A DNA stretch of 47,019 nucleotides from an uncultured bacterium. GTDB taxonomy: Bacteria > Myxococcota_A > UBA796 > CAJQPC01. Below are positions 24,465 through 33,944 of the stretch, one piece after another. The stretch covers positions 1 through 47,019 of the forward strand of contig CAJQPC010000018.1 of the NCBI GenBank assembly GCA_905480105.1. The letters are read 5' to 3'. A program made the translations under genes and the position numbers. The notes under the pieces were generated by a model. It was given only the letters and a program-made list of their open reading frames with translations, was not told where the DNA came from and did no database searches. How positions within the stretch are numbered: position 1 is the first letter of the stretch; the number at the start of each line of letters is the position of its first letter.

Positions 24465-26099
24465 ATGAGATTTCGAGCGGCATGGTCCCTTCCCCTGTTG
24501 GGCTTGCTCTGGGCGCCCAACACCCTGGCAGCGCGGAATGCGAGCCAACAAGGCGACCTGGTGATCACGGAGATGATGACCAGCCCAGAGAACGGCATAC
24601 CCGACTACTCGGGCCAGTGGTTCGAAGTTCGGAACGTTGCGAACGAATTGCTCTTCGTCGAGGGGCTAACGATCGAGAACGCGGATGGAACTCAGGTAAT
24701 CACCGTGCCCACCGGCAGTGGCCTGCAGCTCGCTGTTGGGGACCACTTGGTCTTCGGAGTCTCCGCCAACGACTCCGACGAGGGCGCAGCCGACTACAAC
24801 GGCGGCATCCCGGTGGACGTCACCTACTCCTTCTTCTCCGACATGAGCATGGTTCGGTCTTCCGACGCGCTCATCATCAAGCACACGGCCACTGGCACGG
24901 TGCTGGACGCCGTGAACTGGACCACGACCTGGAACCTCCCAGAGGGCGCAAGTCTTCAAGCGGGGCCCCATGCCACCTACGAGTGGCCCAATGATCTGGA
25001 GCACAACTGGTGTGCCTCGGCCAAGTACATCCCGCCCAAGGGCTTGAAAGGCACCCCAGGCCAAGACAACGACCCCTGTGCCGGGGCCGGCGACGATGCC
25101 GATGGAGACGGCTACTCCGAGTCCCAGGGCGACTGCGATGACACCGACGCCTACGTGCACCCAAACGCCATCGATGGCGCGGGAGACGCCACCATCACCC
25201 AAGGCACCACAGACCCTTCCGATGATGTGATTTTTTTCTTCGGTGAGCCCAACGACGACGCCGACTGTGACGGGGTGCAGGACGACGGCCTGACCGATGA
25301 CGACTTAGACGGCCACACCGAGATCGGGGGGGACTGCGACGACGAAGACTCATTCGTGCATCCGCTCAGGAACGAGGGCAAGACCGCCAACGGTATCGAC
25401 GACGACTGCAACTGCTGGGTCGACGACTTGGACCAAGACGGAGACACCTACACCACCCTGGAGGGTGCCGAATACAGCCTCTTGGGCTTGGTAGAGCCCT
25501 TCTGCCAGACCGAAGCGGAGACCGACTGCTTAGACTACAGCGACGACATCACGGTCACCGGCAATCCCGCTGAGGTCAACCCCGAGGGCATCGAGGTCCC
25601 CTACGACGGCATCGACCAGGACTGCGATGGCTTTGACGAGTGCGATGTAGACGGCGACACCTACGACGCAGAAGAGTGCGGCGGGCTGGACTGCAATGAC
25701 AACAACGCCGAGATCAAACCCGGAGCGCCCGACGCGGAAGCTGAGGCCGATGGCATCGACAACGACTGCGACGGATTTGTAGACAGTCCCGACCGAGACG
25801 GCGACGGCTTTGGAACCAACGACGGCGACTGCGACGACGACAACGCAGACGTAAACCCAGCTGCAGACGAACTCTGCGGTGACCGCGTGGACAACAACTG
25901 TGATGGTTGGGTGAACGAAGACTGCGCCTATCCGGCAGCGACCGCTACCTTGGGCGGCGGCTCAGTGGTCCCTTGGGGCTGTAGCGCAGCCAGCAGCGGG
26001 ATCAGCGGCGGCTTGGGCGGCGCTGATCAGACTGGCGGGGCGGCGGCCGTGCTGGCGATGCTGGCGATGATTGGGCTCCGGCGTCGGGAGGAGGTGTGA
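24465..26099 (+). CDS. Secreted lamin-tail / Asp-rich metal-binding protein with MYXO-CTERM-like tail
   Basis: From the ATG at 24465 (GAGGAG 8-9 nt upstream) the protein has 544 residues. A signal peptide covers about 1-23 (LLGLLWAPNTLAA). A lamin-tail domain follows (about 30-190, starting DLVITEMMTS, with WFEVRN and the NWTTTWNLPEGASL region). Then come several copies of an Asp/Cys repeat of the type DxDxDGxxxxxGDCDDxxxxxxPxA and GIDxDCDGxVD (about 210-505), known as a putative metal-binding motif and probably calcium-loaded. The C-terminus has a Gly/Ser linker with one Cys (PWGCSAA), a hydrophobic helix and RRRE, resembling the MYXO-CTERM sorting signal. It is likely exported to the surface and is co-transcribed with the OmpA gene. 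Confidence 0.82.
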   Translation: MRFRAAWSLPLLGLLWAPNTLAARNASQQGDLVITEMMTSPENGIPDYSGQWFEVRNVANELLFVEGLTIENADGTQVITVPTGSGLQLAVGDHLVFGVSANDSDEGAADYNGGIPVDVTYSFFSDMSMVRSSDALIIKHTATGTVLDAVNWTTTWNLPEGASLQAGPHATYEWPNDLEHNWCASAKYIPPKGLKGTPGQDNDPCAGAGDDADGDGYSESQGDCDDTDAYVHPNAIDGAGDATITQGTTDPSDDVIFFFGEPNDDADCDGVQDDGLTDDDLDGHTEIGGDCDDEDSFVHPLRNEGKTANGIDDDCNCWVDDLDQDGDTYTTLEGAEYSLLGLVEPFCQTEAETDCLDYSDDITVTGNPAEVNPEGIEVPYDGIDQDCDGFDECDVDGDTYDAEECGGLDCNDNNAEIKPGAPDAEAEADGIDNDCDGFVDSPDRDGDGFGTNDGDCDDDNADVNPAADELCGDRVDNNCDGWVNEDCAYPAATATLGGGSVVPWGCSAASSGISGGLGGADQTGGAAAVLAMLAMIGLRRREEV

Positions 26100-26101
26100 A
26101 C

Positions 26102-27901
26102 ATGGGCTTGTTTCTTCTTCTCTCCTCCTTCACTGCACAGGCCCAAGACCAGAGCTTGGACATCGAGCAGTTCAGGCCCGCCTCCGATCACTACGGCTAC
26201 TACCAGACACACTCCGCAGACACCCTGGGCCACCTCCAGGTAGGTGTCGGCATTTGGGGCAACTACGCCAACGATCCCCTGGTCCTGCGCGGGCCAGACG
26301 GCGAGCGGGTAGGGCTCCTGTCAGACGGCACCGGCGGGCCAATCGAGAGCCGGTTTACAGGCAACGCCCAGCTGGGCATGGGCATCACGAACTTCGCCTC
26401 TATCTCGGCGGACTTGCCGATCGTGCTCTGGCAGCAGGGCTACGACGTCTCCAGCCTGAACACCAACAGCCAGCCTCCTGCGATCCAGGCCAGCGGCTTG
26501 GGCGACCTGAGAGTCGTGCCCAAGATCGCGCCGCTGTCCAGAGCACAACAGCCTCTGGGCATGGCCCTGGTGGTTCCCGTGACGATCCCCACCGGTGGCA
26601 GCGAGGGCTTCTTGGGCGAGGGCTCCGTGACGGCGACTCCCACCTTGGCTTTGGAGTTCTCCGACGCCGGGATCTGGAGCCGCTCTTACACTTGGAGAAC
26701 AGCAGTCAACCTGGGCTACTTGGTGCGCCAAGGCGACCGGGCGCGCGACGTCCAGGTCCCCAACGCCATGGTCTACAGCGCCGCCGTGGGCTTTCGACCC
26801 AGCGAGCCCATCGAGCTCATTCTCGACGTGCACGGGCAGCGCTACGGCACTTCCCTTGCGCAAAATCCGCTGGAGCTGAACCTGGGAATCAAGGCCCTGA
26901 TCGGCCAATGGATTAGTTTGAATGCAGGTTTTGGCGTTGGAATTATCCCCGGACTGGGCACGCCTGACTATCGTGGGATCCTGGGACTGACCGTAGCGCC
27001 CAGCTTTGATCCTGACGCCCGGGACTCGGACAAAGACAGCGTGCCCGACGGCATGGACCGCTGTCCCAAGCACGCCGAGGATCTGGATGGCTGGCAAGAC
27101 CAGGACGGCTGTCCCGAGTCGGACAACGACTCCGACGGCATCGAAGACATGGTCGATCGCTGTCCAGATGACCCCGAAGATGACGACGGATTTATGGACA
27201 ACGATGGTTGTCCAGAGGACGACAACGACAAGGACGAAATCCCGGACACACAAGACCGCTGTCCCGACGACGCGGAGACGGTCAACGGCTTTGAGGACGA
27301 AGACGGCTGCCCGGACAACGATCCCGACATGGACACGGACGGCGACGGATTCTCCGACGGCCTGGACCGGTGCCCCTATGACGCAGAGGACGTGGACGGC
27401 TTCGAGGACAACGATGGATGCCCGGACCAGGACAACGACCGCGATGGGATCTTCGATATGGAAGATGCCTGCCCAGATGTGCGTGAGACCTTCAACGGAA
27501 ATCAGGACGAAGACGGCTGCCCAGACGAGGGTCGTGTCGAGCTCACGGCCGCCAAGATCGAGATCTACGAGAGGGTCTATTTCGAGACGGGCAAGGCCAC
27601 GATCAAGCAGGAGTCCTATGGCCTGTTGAACGAGGTCGCCGCGGTCATGAAGGGCAATCCGCAGCTGTTGCTGATCCGAATCGAAGGACACACCGACTCG
27701 GATGGAAACGAGCTGAGCAACCTGAAGCTAAGCCAGGCCCGAGCAGAGGCCGTTCGCAGCTACCTGGTCAAACAGGGTGTCTCTGCGGATCGACTGGTCG
27801 CGGTTGGCTTTGGCGAGGGCATGGCGCTAGAGAGCAACGATACGGCCGCAGGCAAGGCCAACAACCGCAGGGTTGAGTTCCTCATCGCCAAGCAGGAGTA
27901 G
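26102..27901 (+). CDS. OmpA-family outer-membrane protein with thrombospondin type 3 repeats
   Basis: The ATG at 26102 has an excellent ribosome site (GGAGGAGGT, 6 nt spacing); a GTG two codons earlier would overlap it. The 599-aa protein has a signal peptide (FLLLSSFTAQAQ) and a region of about 270 residues with alternating hydrophobicity that is probably a beta-barrel. Six or so TSP3-type repeats follow (DxDxDGIxDxxDxCP, about 300-480), which bind calcium and give a rigid spacer. An OmpA domain (about 485-599) ends with FETGKATIKQ, IEGHTDSDG, LSQARAEAV and NNRRVEF, the meso-DAP peptidoglycan-binding fold. It links the outer membrane to the cell wall, and its neighbours suggest a cell-envelope locus. 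Confidence 0.9.
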   Translation: MGLFLLLSSFTAQAQDQSLDIEQFRPASDHYGYYQTHSADTLGHLQVGVGIWGNYANDPLVLRGPDGERVGLLSDGTGGPIESRFTGNAQLGMGITNFASISADLPIVLWQQGYDVSSLNTNSQPPAIQASGLGDLRVVPKIAPLSRAQQPLGMALVVPVTIPTGGSEGFLGEGSVTATPTLALEFSDAGIWSRSYTWRTAVNLGYLVRQGDRARDVQVPNAMVYSAAVGFRPSEPIELILDVHGQRYGTSLAQNPLELNLGIKALIGQWISLNAGFGVGIIPGLGTPDYRGILGLTVAPSFDPDARDSDKDSVPDGMDRCPKHAEDLDGWQDQDGCPESDNDSDGIEDMVDRCPDDPEDDDGFMDNDGCPEDDNDKDEIPDTQDRCPDDAETVNGFEDEDGCPDNDPDMDTDGDGFSDGLDRCPYDAEDVDGFEDNDGCPDQDNDRDGIFDMEDACPDVRETFNGNQDEDGCPDEGRVELTAAKIEIYERVYFETGKATIKQESYGLLNEVAAVMKGNPQLLLIRIEGHTDSDGNELSNLKLSQARAEAVRSYLVKQGVSADRLVAVGFGEGMALESNDTAAGKANNRRVEFLIAKQE

Positions 27902-27903
27902 GC

Positions 27904-28875
27904 ATGTTGCTGTGGTGGGTCGCCGGATGTATCGGTGCCATCGATCAGCCCATGGACGTCTTGGATACCACCCCGGTGGTCTTCGAGGTGCCCAAGGGTT
28001 CATCTGCGGGGGGCTTAGGTCCTGCACTCATGGATGCTGGGCTGATTCCCGACGCGCTGACTTGGAAGCTCTATCTCAAGCGCGACAAAGCCGGCGGCTG
28101 CCTAAAGGCGGGCCGCTTTGAGCTGACCCGCGCAATGAGCATGCCCGAGCTGTTGGAGACGATGTGCAAGGCGCCTATCGCCGACGAGGTACAGGTCACC
28201 TTCGTTGAGGGCTGGCGCATGCGAGAGATCGACGCCGAGCTGTCCCGCTTGGGTCTGATCGAGGCAGGTACCTACTGGGCTGCGGCCAAGGATCCGGGCC
28301 GCTTTGAGCTACCGGGTGGCTTGAGCGGTCTGACCTCGCTGGAGGGACTGCTACTCCCTGAGAGCTACAGCGTGCCCGCCGATGGCGTGAACGTGGAGCT
28401 CTTGATCCAGCGTCAGATCGACCTCTTAAACTCCCGCTTTGTGCAGCCGAACCAGGCTGCGATCAACGCCTCGGGACGCAGCCTGTACGAGCTGCTGATT
28501 GTGGCCAGCATGCTGGAGAGAGAAGAGCCACGGCCCAGCAACCGACCGGTGGTCGCCGGCGTGATGTGGAAGCGCCTGGACAACGCGTGGAATCTTGGAA
28601 TCGATGCGACCAGCCGCTACACCCTGGCAGACTGGAACGACCGAAAAGCATTCCTGCGTCAGCTTCGCGACCCAAATGATGTGTACAACACCCGGCTTCG
28701 CGGTGGCCTGCCGCCTACGCCAATTGGGAACGCGGGCACCGAGAGTCTCAAGGCCGCCCTTTCCCCAGAAGGCAGCGCGTACTGGTATTACCTGCATGAC
28801 TCGAAGGGGAACCTGCACCCTGGGCGCAGCCTAGCCGAGCACAATGCGCTCAAGCGAAAGTACGACGTGTACTGA
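27904..28875 (+). CDS. mltG: Endolytic murein transglycosylase MltG, with lipobox instead of a membrane anchor
   Basis: MltG cuts nascent glycan strands and releases their reducing ends. The YceG-like domain is complete: LLLPESYSVP near 150, the catalytic ASMLERE with Glu205 matching E. coli Glu218, RPVVAGVMWKRL near 214-225, and YNTRLRGGLPPTPIGNAG near 261-278. At 323 aa the length is ordinary. The N-terminus is MLLWWVAGC, a lipobox with Cys9, where MltG normally has a transmembrane helix. AGGAG within the OmpA stop region serves as ribosome site, 2 bp separate the genes, and the two are surely co-transcribed. The lipoprotein form would still leave the enzyme on the periplasmic side of the membrane. 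Confidence 0.88.
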   Translation: MLLWWVAGCIGAIDQPMDVLDTTPVVFEVPKGSSAGGLGPALMDAGLIPDALTWKLYLKRDKAGGCLKAGRFELTRAMSMPELLETMCKAPIADEVQVTFVEGWRMREIDAELSRLGLIEAGTYWAAAKDPGRFELPGGLSGLTSLEGLLLPESYSVPADGVNVELLIQRQIDLLNSRFVQPNQAAINASGRSLYELLIVASMLEREEPRPSNRPVVAGVMWKRLDNAWNLGIDATSRYTLADWNDRKAFLRQLRDPNDVYNTRLRGGLPPTPIGNAGTESLKAALSPEGSAYWYYLHDSKGNLHPGRSLAEHNALKRKYDVY

Positions 28876-28918
28876 GCCCAGGGCTCGCGCTCTGATCTGA
28901 GCGGGCTATACGCCGGCC

Positions 28919-30586
28919 ATGATCACCATCACCAACCTCGCCATGTCCTATGGCGGCCAAGTCCTGTTCACGAACTGCAACCTGCAACTGGACAAGGGAA
29001 AGCGCTACGGCATCGTCGGGGCCAACGGCTCGGGCAAGTCCACCCTGCTTCGTATCTTGAGCAAGGAGGAGTCTCCCCAAGAGGGCGAGGTAAGCCGTCC
29101 CAAGATGAGCCGAATGGGCGTTCTGGAGCAGGATCACTTCGCCTACGAGGACACCCGCATCCTGGATGTGGTGATGATGGGCAACCCCGTGCTCTGGGAC
29201 GCTATCCAGGGCAAAGAAGCCATGTTCGATGGCGGTCCGGATGCCTGGGACGATGACAAGTACGCCGAGATGGAGGACATCATCCTTCAATACGACGGCT
29301 ACAGCCTGGATGCGCGAGCAGCCCAGATCTTAGAAGGCTTGGGCATCCCCACCGAGAAACACGACCAGCCCCTCAAGGCGCTGAGTGGTGGCTACAAGTT
29401 GCGCGCCCTGCTGGCCAAGACCCTTGCTGCAGACCCTGACATTCTGCTGCTCGATGAGCCCACCAACCACTTGGACATCCTTGCCATCCGCTGGCTGGAG
29501 AGCTTCCTGGTGGACTTTGCCGGCTGCACCGCGGTCATCAGTCACGACCTGCGCTTTCTGGACGCCGTAGCCACCCACATCGTGGACGTGGACTACCAGG
29601 CAGTCACCCTCTACAAGGGCGACTACACAGGCTTTGAGAAGCAGAAAGTGGAGGAGCGGGAGCGCCGCGAGGGCGAGATCGGCAAGCGCGAGAAGGAGAT
29701 TGCCGAGCACCAGGCCTTTATCACCCGCTTCAAGGCCAAGGCCTCCAAGGCCCGGCAGGCCAACTCCCGCCAAAAGCGCATGGAGAAGATCGTCATCGAC
29801 ACCCTTCCGACCAGCTCCCGGCGTCACCCACGCTTTGTGTTCAAGCAGCGCCGCCAGTCCGGTAGACACGTGCTCAAGGCCAAGGGCATCTCCAAGGCCT
29901 ACGGCGATCTGCAGGTGCTCAAGAACGTCAGCTTTGAGATCGAACGGGGCGAGCGCGTGGCAGTGGTCGGGGCCAACGGTGTGGGCAAGTCCACCCTGCT
30001 CAAGATCCTGGTCAATGCCATAGAAGGGGATGCAGGCACCTTTGAGTGGGGCCACGAAGCGCACCTGGGCTACTTTCCCCAGGACCACCACGAAGCCCTG
30101 GGCGACCCCAAGCAGACCGTACACGAGAGCATGTGGGAGTCTGTGCCACAGGATGGACTGGGTCAGGTCCTGGCCCGACTGGCTGCCGTGCTCTTTGACA
30201 AGGACGACTCGGCCAAACGCATCGAGAACCTCTCCGGTGGCGAGGCTGCACGACTGCTCTTCCAGCGCATCTCCTCCGCTGAGCCAACCGTCATGATTCT
30301 GGACGAGCCCACCAACCACTTGGACATTGAGGGCCTGCGCGCTTTGGCAGGGGCCCTAAAGAAGTACCCGGGCACCCTGATTTTCGTCAGTCATGACCGC
30401 TGGTTCGTGGACCAACTGGCCACGCGGATCTTAGAGATCAAGCCCCATGGCCTAAACGACTTTAGCGGTACCTGGACCGAGTACCTGGCCCAGGGCGAGG
30501 ACCACTTGGACGCCGAGGTGGTGGTGGCCAAGGAGCGCCGAGAGGCGCGGGAAGCCAAGAACAAGCGGAAGCGCAAAGGAAAGTGA
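28919..30586 (+). CDS. ABC-F family ATPase (YbiT/EttA-like ribosome-associated factor)
   Basis: This 555-aa protein has two ABC domains without membrane segments. The first has Walker A GANGSGKST (about 35-43), signature LSGGYKLRALLAK and Walker B LLLDEPTNHLD. The second has GANGVGKST, LSGGEAARLLF and MILDEPTNHLD. The linker between them is highly charged, with KAKASKARQANSRQKRM, the P-site tRNA interaction motif region of ABC-F proteins. The C-terminus is a basic tail (KNKRKRKGK). ABC-F proteins bind the ribosomal E site and modulate translation or relieve stalling. The YbiT-type linker is the closest match I can recall. It is transcribed in the direction of mltG, 43 bp downstream. Confidence 0.93.
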   Translation: MITITNLAMSYGGQVLFTNCNLQLDKGKRYGIVGANGSGKSTLLRILSKEESPQEGEVSRPKMSRMGVLEQDHFAYEDTRILDVVMMGNPVLWDAIQGKEAMFDGGPDAWDDDKYAEMEDIILQYDGYSLDARAAQILEGLGIPTEKHDQPLKALSGGYKLRALLAKTLAADPDILLLDEPTNHLDILAIRWLESFLVDFAGCTAVISHDLRFLDAVATHIVDVDYQAVTLYKGDYTGFEKQKVEERERREGEIGKREKEIAEHQAFITRFKAKASKARQANSRQKRMEKIVIDTLPTSSRRHPRFVFKQRRQSGRHVLKAKGISKAYGDLQVLKNVSFEIERGERVAVVGANGVGKSTLLKILVNAIEGDAGTFEWGHEAHLGYFPQDHHEALGDPKQTVHESMWESVPQDGLGQVLARLAAVLFDKDDSAKRIENLSGGEAARLLFQRISSAEPTVMILDEPTNHLDIEGLRALAGALKKYPGTLIFVSHDRWFVDQLATRILEIKPHGLNDFSGTWTEYLAQGEDHLDAEVVVAKERREAREAKNKRKRKGK

Positions 30587-30627
30587 TGCATCGCGGACTC
30601 GGAGCGCTCACCGCGAATCGCTGTCCA

Positions 30628-32109
30628 TCACCCCAGGCTGGGCGGCCGCTTACCAGCCCAAGGCCGCGCTTCTTCGAGCTGAGAAGAGAGCCGGAAGAGG
30701 GTGGCCTCATCGCCAAAGGCTGTCGAGAGCTGAACCCCTATGGGCAGGCCTTCGTGCTCAAACAGCGGCAAACTGGCCGCAGGCTGGCCGGTCTGGTTGA
30801 AGAGCTGGGTATTGGGTGTCCACGCCATCGTGTCGGTGCCCAGCTTCTTGATGGTGAAGTCGAGTAGGGACTTGAACCCAAGGACCCGCAGCAGGGCCAT
30901 CTGGGCGTGATCTCCGCTGTTGGGGTAGAGCTCGCCGATCTTTGCGGGGGGCTTGGCCATGGTGGAGCTCAGCATCACGTCGTAGTCCGCATGGAACGCC
31001 GCCATGGTGCGGTTGACCTGTTGCATCTCGTAGATGCTGTCTTGAAGCTCCGGCGCCGTGGTGGCCCAACCGATCTGGGCCATCAGCCAGGTCGAGGGCT
31101 CAAAATCTCCCGGCGACGGGGCCCGGCCCGCGTCATGGGCGGCCTGATCCACGTACCACGCGATGCCTGCGCAGACCGTGCGAAAGTAGGCTTGGATCAT
31201 GGCCTCTTTGGGGTAGACGGGAGCGGCCTCGACCACTTCATGTCCAAGCGCTTCGAGCAGCTTGGCCGCGTCCAGGACAGCCGCTTTGCAAGCCGGATCC
31301 GTCTCCCCGGCGTGCAGGGTGTCTGTCGTAAACGCAACGCGCAGCTTGCCAGGGTCTGCGCCTACTTCCTGCAACCAGGGCCGGGCCGGAGGCGCAATTC
31401 CGTAGGGTTCACCGGGTGTGGGAATGGCCGTGAGATCCAACATCGCCGCGCAGTCGCGAACCGAGTGGGTGAGCACGTGCTCCTGCACAAAGCCGCCCCA
31501 GGCATCGCCCATGAAGGGGGCCATGGTGTTGCGGCCGCGGGTGGGCTTGAGACCGAAGAGCCCGCAGCAGCTCGCAGGAATACGGATGCTGCCGCCGCCG
31601 TCTCCGCCGTGGGCCATGGGCACCATGCGGGCGGCGACCGCCGATCCCGAACCGCCACTGGAGCCGCCCGGGGTGTGCTCGAGATTCCAGGGGTTGCGGG
31701 CGGCGCCGCGGGTGCGGGGCTCGGTGATGCCCATGATGCCGAACTCAGGGGTGTTGGTCTTGCCCAGGATCTGCACCCCAGCGGCCTGGTAGCGCTGCAC
31801 GAGCACACTGGTCTGCGTGCTGACCACGCCGGTGCGCAGAGCGGTGGAGTTGGTAGTGACTGTGCCGGCGAGCTGGGCTTTCAGATCCTTGAGCAGGAAG
31901 GGCACGCCCTTGAAGGGGCCATCCGGCAAGGAGTCTGACTCGGCCCGGGCCTTGTCGTAGAAGGTGTCTACGATGGCGTTGAGCTCCGGGTTGCGGGCCT
32001 CGATGCGCTCGACGGCGGCTTCCAGCAGCTCGGCCGGACTGACCTGGCCGGCGGAGACGAGTGCGGCCATGGCCGTGGCATCGAGGGTGTCGTATTCGGG
32101 GAAGGTCAT
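30628..32109 (-). CDS. Amidase signature-family hydrolase
   Basis: This 493-aa member of the amidase signature family has the Ser-cisSer-Lys triad: Lys74 in FLLKDLKA, Ser150/151 in the Gly-Ser loop TPGGSSGGSGSA, and the nucleophile Ser174 in GGGSIRIPAS. The C-terminus has the LFNQTGQPAASLPL and LPIGVQL blocks found in the family. Such enzymes hydrolyse amides; GatA is a paralogue, but the lack of gatB/gatC neighbours and the substrate-loop sequence point to a stand-alone amidase. The ATG at 32109 is preferred over an upstream start at 32148. No signal peptide is seen. It is convergent with the ABC-F gene and downstream of an M3 peptidase. Confidence 0.93.
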   Translation of the reverse strand: MTFPEYDTLDATAMAALVSAGQVSPAELLEAAVERIEARNPELNAIVDTFYDKARAESDSLPDGPFKGVPFLLKDLKAQLAGTVTTNSTALRTGVVSTQTSVLVQRYQAAGVQILGKTNTPEFGIMGITEPRTRGAARNPWNLEHTPGGSSGGSGSAVAARMVPMAHGGDGGGSIRIPASCCGLFGLKPTRGRNTMAPFMGDAWGGFVQEHVLTHSVRDCAAMLDLTAIPTPGEPYGIAPPARPWLQEVGADPGKLRVAFTTDTLHAGETDPACKAAVLDAAKLLEALGHEVVEAAPVYPKEAMIQAYFRTVCAGIAWYVDQAAHDAGRAPSPGDFEPSTWLMAQIGWATTAPELQDSIYEMQQVNRTMAAFHADYDVMLSSTMAKPPAKIGELYPNSGDHAQMALLRVLGFKSLLDFTIKKLGTDTMAWTPNTQLFNQTGQPAASLPLFEHEGLPIGVQLSTAFGDEATLFRLSSQLEEARPWAGKRPPSLG

Positions 32110-32196
32110 GGGGGGAGGATACACCTCGCTCCCCAAGTAGAACCCCAAAGCAGCGCCCCTCAGGAAGCGAGAAGCTCCTGGGTAACCACCGGAAGA

Positions 32197-33882
32197 TTAG
32201 AGACCCAGCCGCTCTTGCACCAGCCCACTCACCTGAGCCACGGTGCCACTCTCGAAAGGCGAGCGCAGGCCTACTGTCTTGAGGAGCCCAGTAAAAGGCT
32301 GACTGCCACCTAGATTGCACAGCTCCCGATAAGCCTTGAGCGTCCCCTCGGCATCCTTTAGGTACATACTCCATAGTTGCAGGGCGCACACCTGGGCCAG
32401 ACAGTAGTCAATGTAGTAGAAGGGCATGTGGAAGAGGTGGCCCTGGCGCTGCCAAAAGCGGCCCCCTTCAAAGTTGGGGGTGTCGGCATAACGACGGTCA
32501 GGGACCCACTTGGACTCCAGCTTTTGCCACAGAGCAGCGCGGCCATCCGCGTCCAGCTCAGGCTGTGCGTAGACCTCGTGCTGAAACTCATCCACCAAAG
32601 CCCCGTATGGCAAGAACAGGATGGCGTCTTCCAGGTGTCCCTGGCGGAAGCGTTCCGCATCGTCCCCAAAAAAGCGTTCCATCTCGTTGTAGCTCAGCAG
32701 CTCCAGGCCCATGGAGTGGATCTCACAGGCTTCCATTGTAGGCCAGCCGTAGTCGCGCAGGTCTTGGGTCTGGGCAGCGCTCCAGCACTGGAAAGCGTGG
32801 CCGCATTCGTGGGTAAACACGTTCACATCGTCTTGGGTCCCGTTGAAGTTGGCAAAGATGAAGGGCACCTGGTGCTCGGGCAGAGACTCGCAGAATCCGC
32901 CGCTGACCTTGCCTTTACGCGCTTCCAGATCCATCAGTTCCCGGCGCTCCATCAGGCTGTAGAACTCCGAGAAGTCTGCACCCAAGGCCGAAAACATGCC
33001 CCTGGCCTGCTCCCGCATCCAATCGTGACCGCCCATCGGCTTGGGCACACCGCGGGCATCCCGCACGGACTCATCGTGATAGAATGACTCCCCTTCCAGG
33101 CCCAGGGTCTTGGCCCGGCGAGCTCGGATCTGAACCGCCAGGGGCACGACGGTCTCCAGCAACTGAGCGCGAAAGGCGCCGACCTGCTCGGGTCCATAGT
33201 CACTGCGGCCCATTCGCTTGTAGCCCAGCGGGGTGTAGGAGCTCAGGCCCATCTTCTTGGCCATAGATGTGCGCAGAGTGACGAGTTCAGCATAGATCTC
33301 ATCGATCTCATGGGAGACTTTGCCCATGGCGGTGTCTTGAGCCACCCGAGCGGCGTGACGAACGCTGCGCTCGGAGTCCCCGTACTTGCCGCGCAGGTCC
33401 ATCAACCGCACTTCCTGTCCGTCGTACTCGGCCCGGAGCTCAGAGATCAGGGTGTCGTAGCGGGTCACCAGCTTGGACTCGGCACGCTTGTCGTCGGCGA
33501 TGATGGGATCGAATGCCTGAACCTCGACGCCCCAGATCCCGAGAGCATGGGCGCCAAGCTCAAGCTCAAGCTCAGTCCGCACTGGCGAGGCCAATACAGC
33601 ACGCATGACCTCCAAGTTCTGACCGGCGATCTCGGGCCAGAGCTCGTCCCAGAAGGCCTTCTCTTCCTTGTCCTGGGTGTTTCGGGCAAAGCGGATGTGG
33701 GCCAGGTTCTTCCAAGTCTCCAGCCGCTTCTGCGCGCCGTCCCAACGGCGGATGAGCTCCAGCTGTGCCACAGCGGTCTCGGCCTGGGCCCAGTCGGCCA
33801 TCCAGGCGACGTGGGTGGCACTTAAATCACTCAGAACAGGGCGCTCGCTTGGGAGTTGGGCGAGGGTAAGTTCTTCATTCAT
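32197..33882 (-). CDS. M3-family oligoendopeptidase, second subgroup
   Basis: This 561-aa zinc peptidase has HECGH at 358-362 with the third ligand in PTMEACEIHS (Glu384). The motif context (FTHECGHAFQ, GFCESLP before it, and HMPFYYIDYCLAQVCA after it) is that of the smaller M3 oligoendopeptidase F subgroup, not that of the PepF-like protein at 16212-17969. The two are therefore old paralogues, not a recent duplication. No export signal is present. It lies 62 bp downstream of the DUF5995-like gene and 87 bp upstream of the amidase, all on the minus strand. It may belong to the globin-kinase transcript, but the spacing does not demand it. Confidence 0.92.
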   Translation of the reverse strand: MNEELTLAQLPSERPVLSDLSATHVAWMADWAQAETAVAQLELIRRWDGAQKRLETWKNLAHIRFARNTQDKEEKAFWDELWPEIAGQNLEVMRAVLASPVRTELELELGAHALGIWGVEVQAFDPIIADDKRAESKLVTRYDTLISELRAEYDGQEVRLMDLRGKYGDSERSVRHAARVAQDTAMGKVSHEIDEIYAELVTLRTSMAKKMGLSSYTPLGYKRMGRSDYGPEQVGAFRAQLLETVVPLAVQIRARRAKTLGLEGESFYHDESVRDARGVPKPMGGHDWMREQARGMFSALGADFSEFYSLMERRELMDLEARKGKVSGGFCESLPEHQVPFIFANFNGTQDDVNVFTHECGHAFQCWSAAQTQDLRDYGWPTMEACEIHSMGLELLSYNEMERFFGDDAERFRQGHLEDAILFLPYGALVDEFQHEVYAQPELDADGRAALWQKLESKWVPDRRYADTPNFEGGRFWQRQGHLFHMPFYYIDYCLAQVCALQLWSMYLKDAEGTLKAYRELCNLGGSQPFTGLLKTVGLRSPFESGTVAQVSGLVQERLGL

Positions 33883-33944
33883 GTGAGGGCCTCCTGGAAC
33901 AAGCCCCTAATCCACCCACTGGGTCGTGGAGTAGAACGCTGTGT

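Noticed and set aside
26321-27691. 456-codon minus-strand frame
   Set aside because: It is opposite the OmpA/TSP3 gene, whose Asp-rich codons (GAC/GAT) leave the reverse frame open; the reverse product (Val-rich) has no features.
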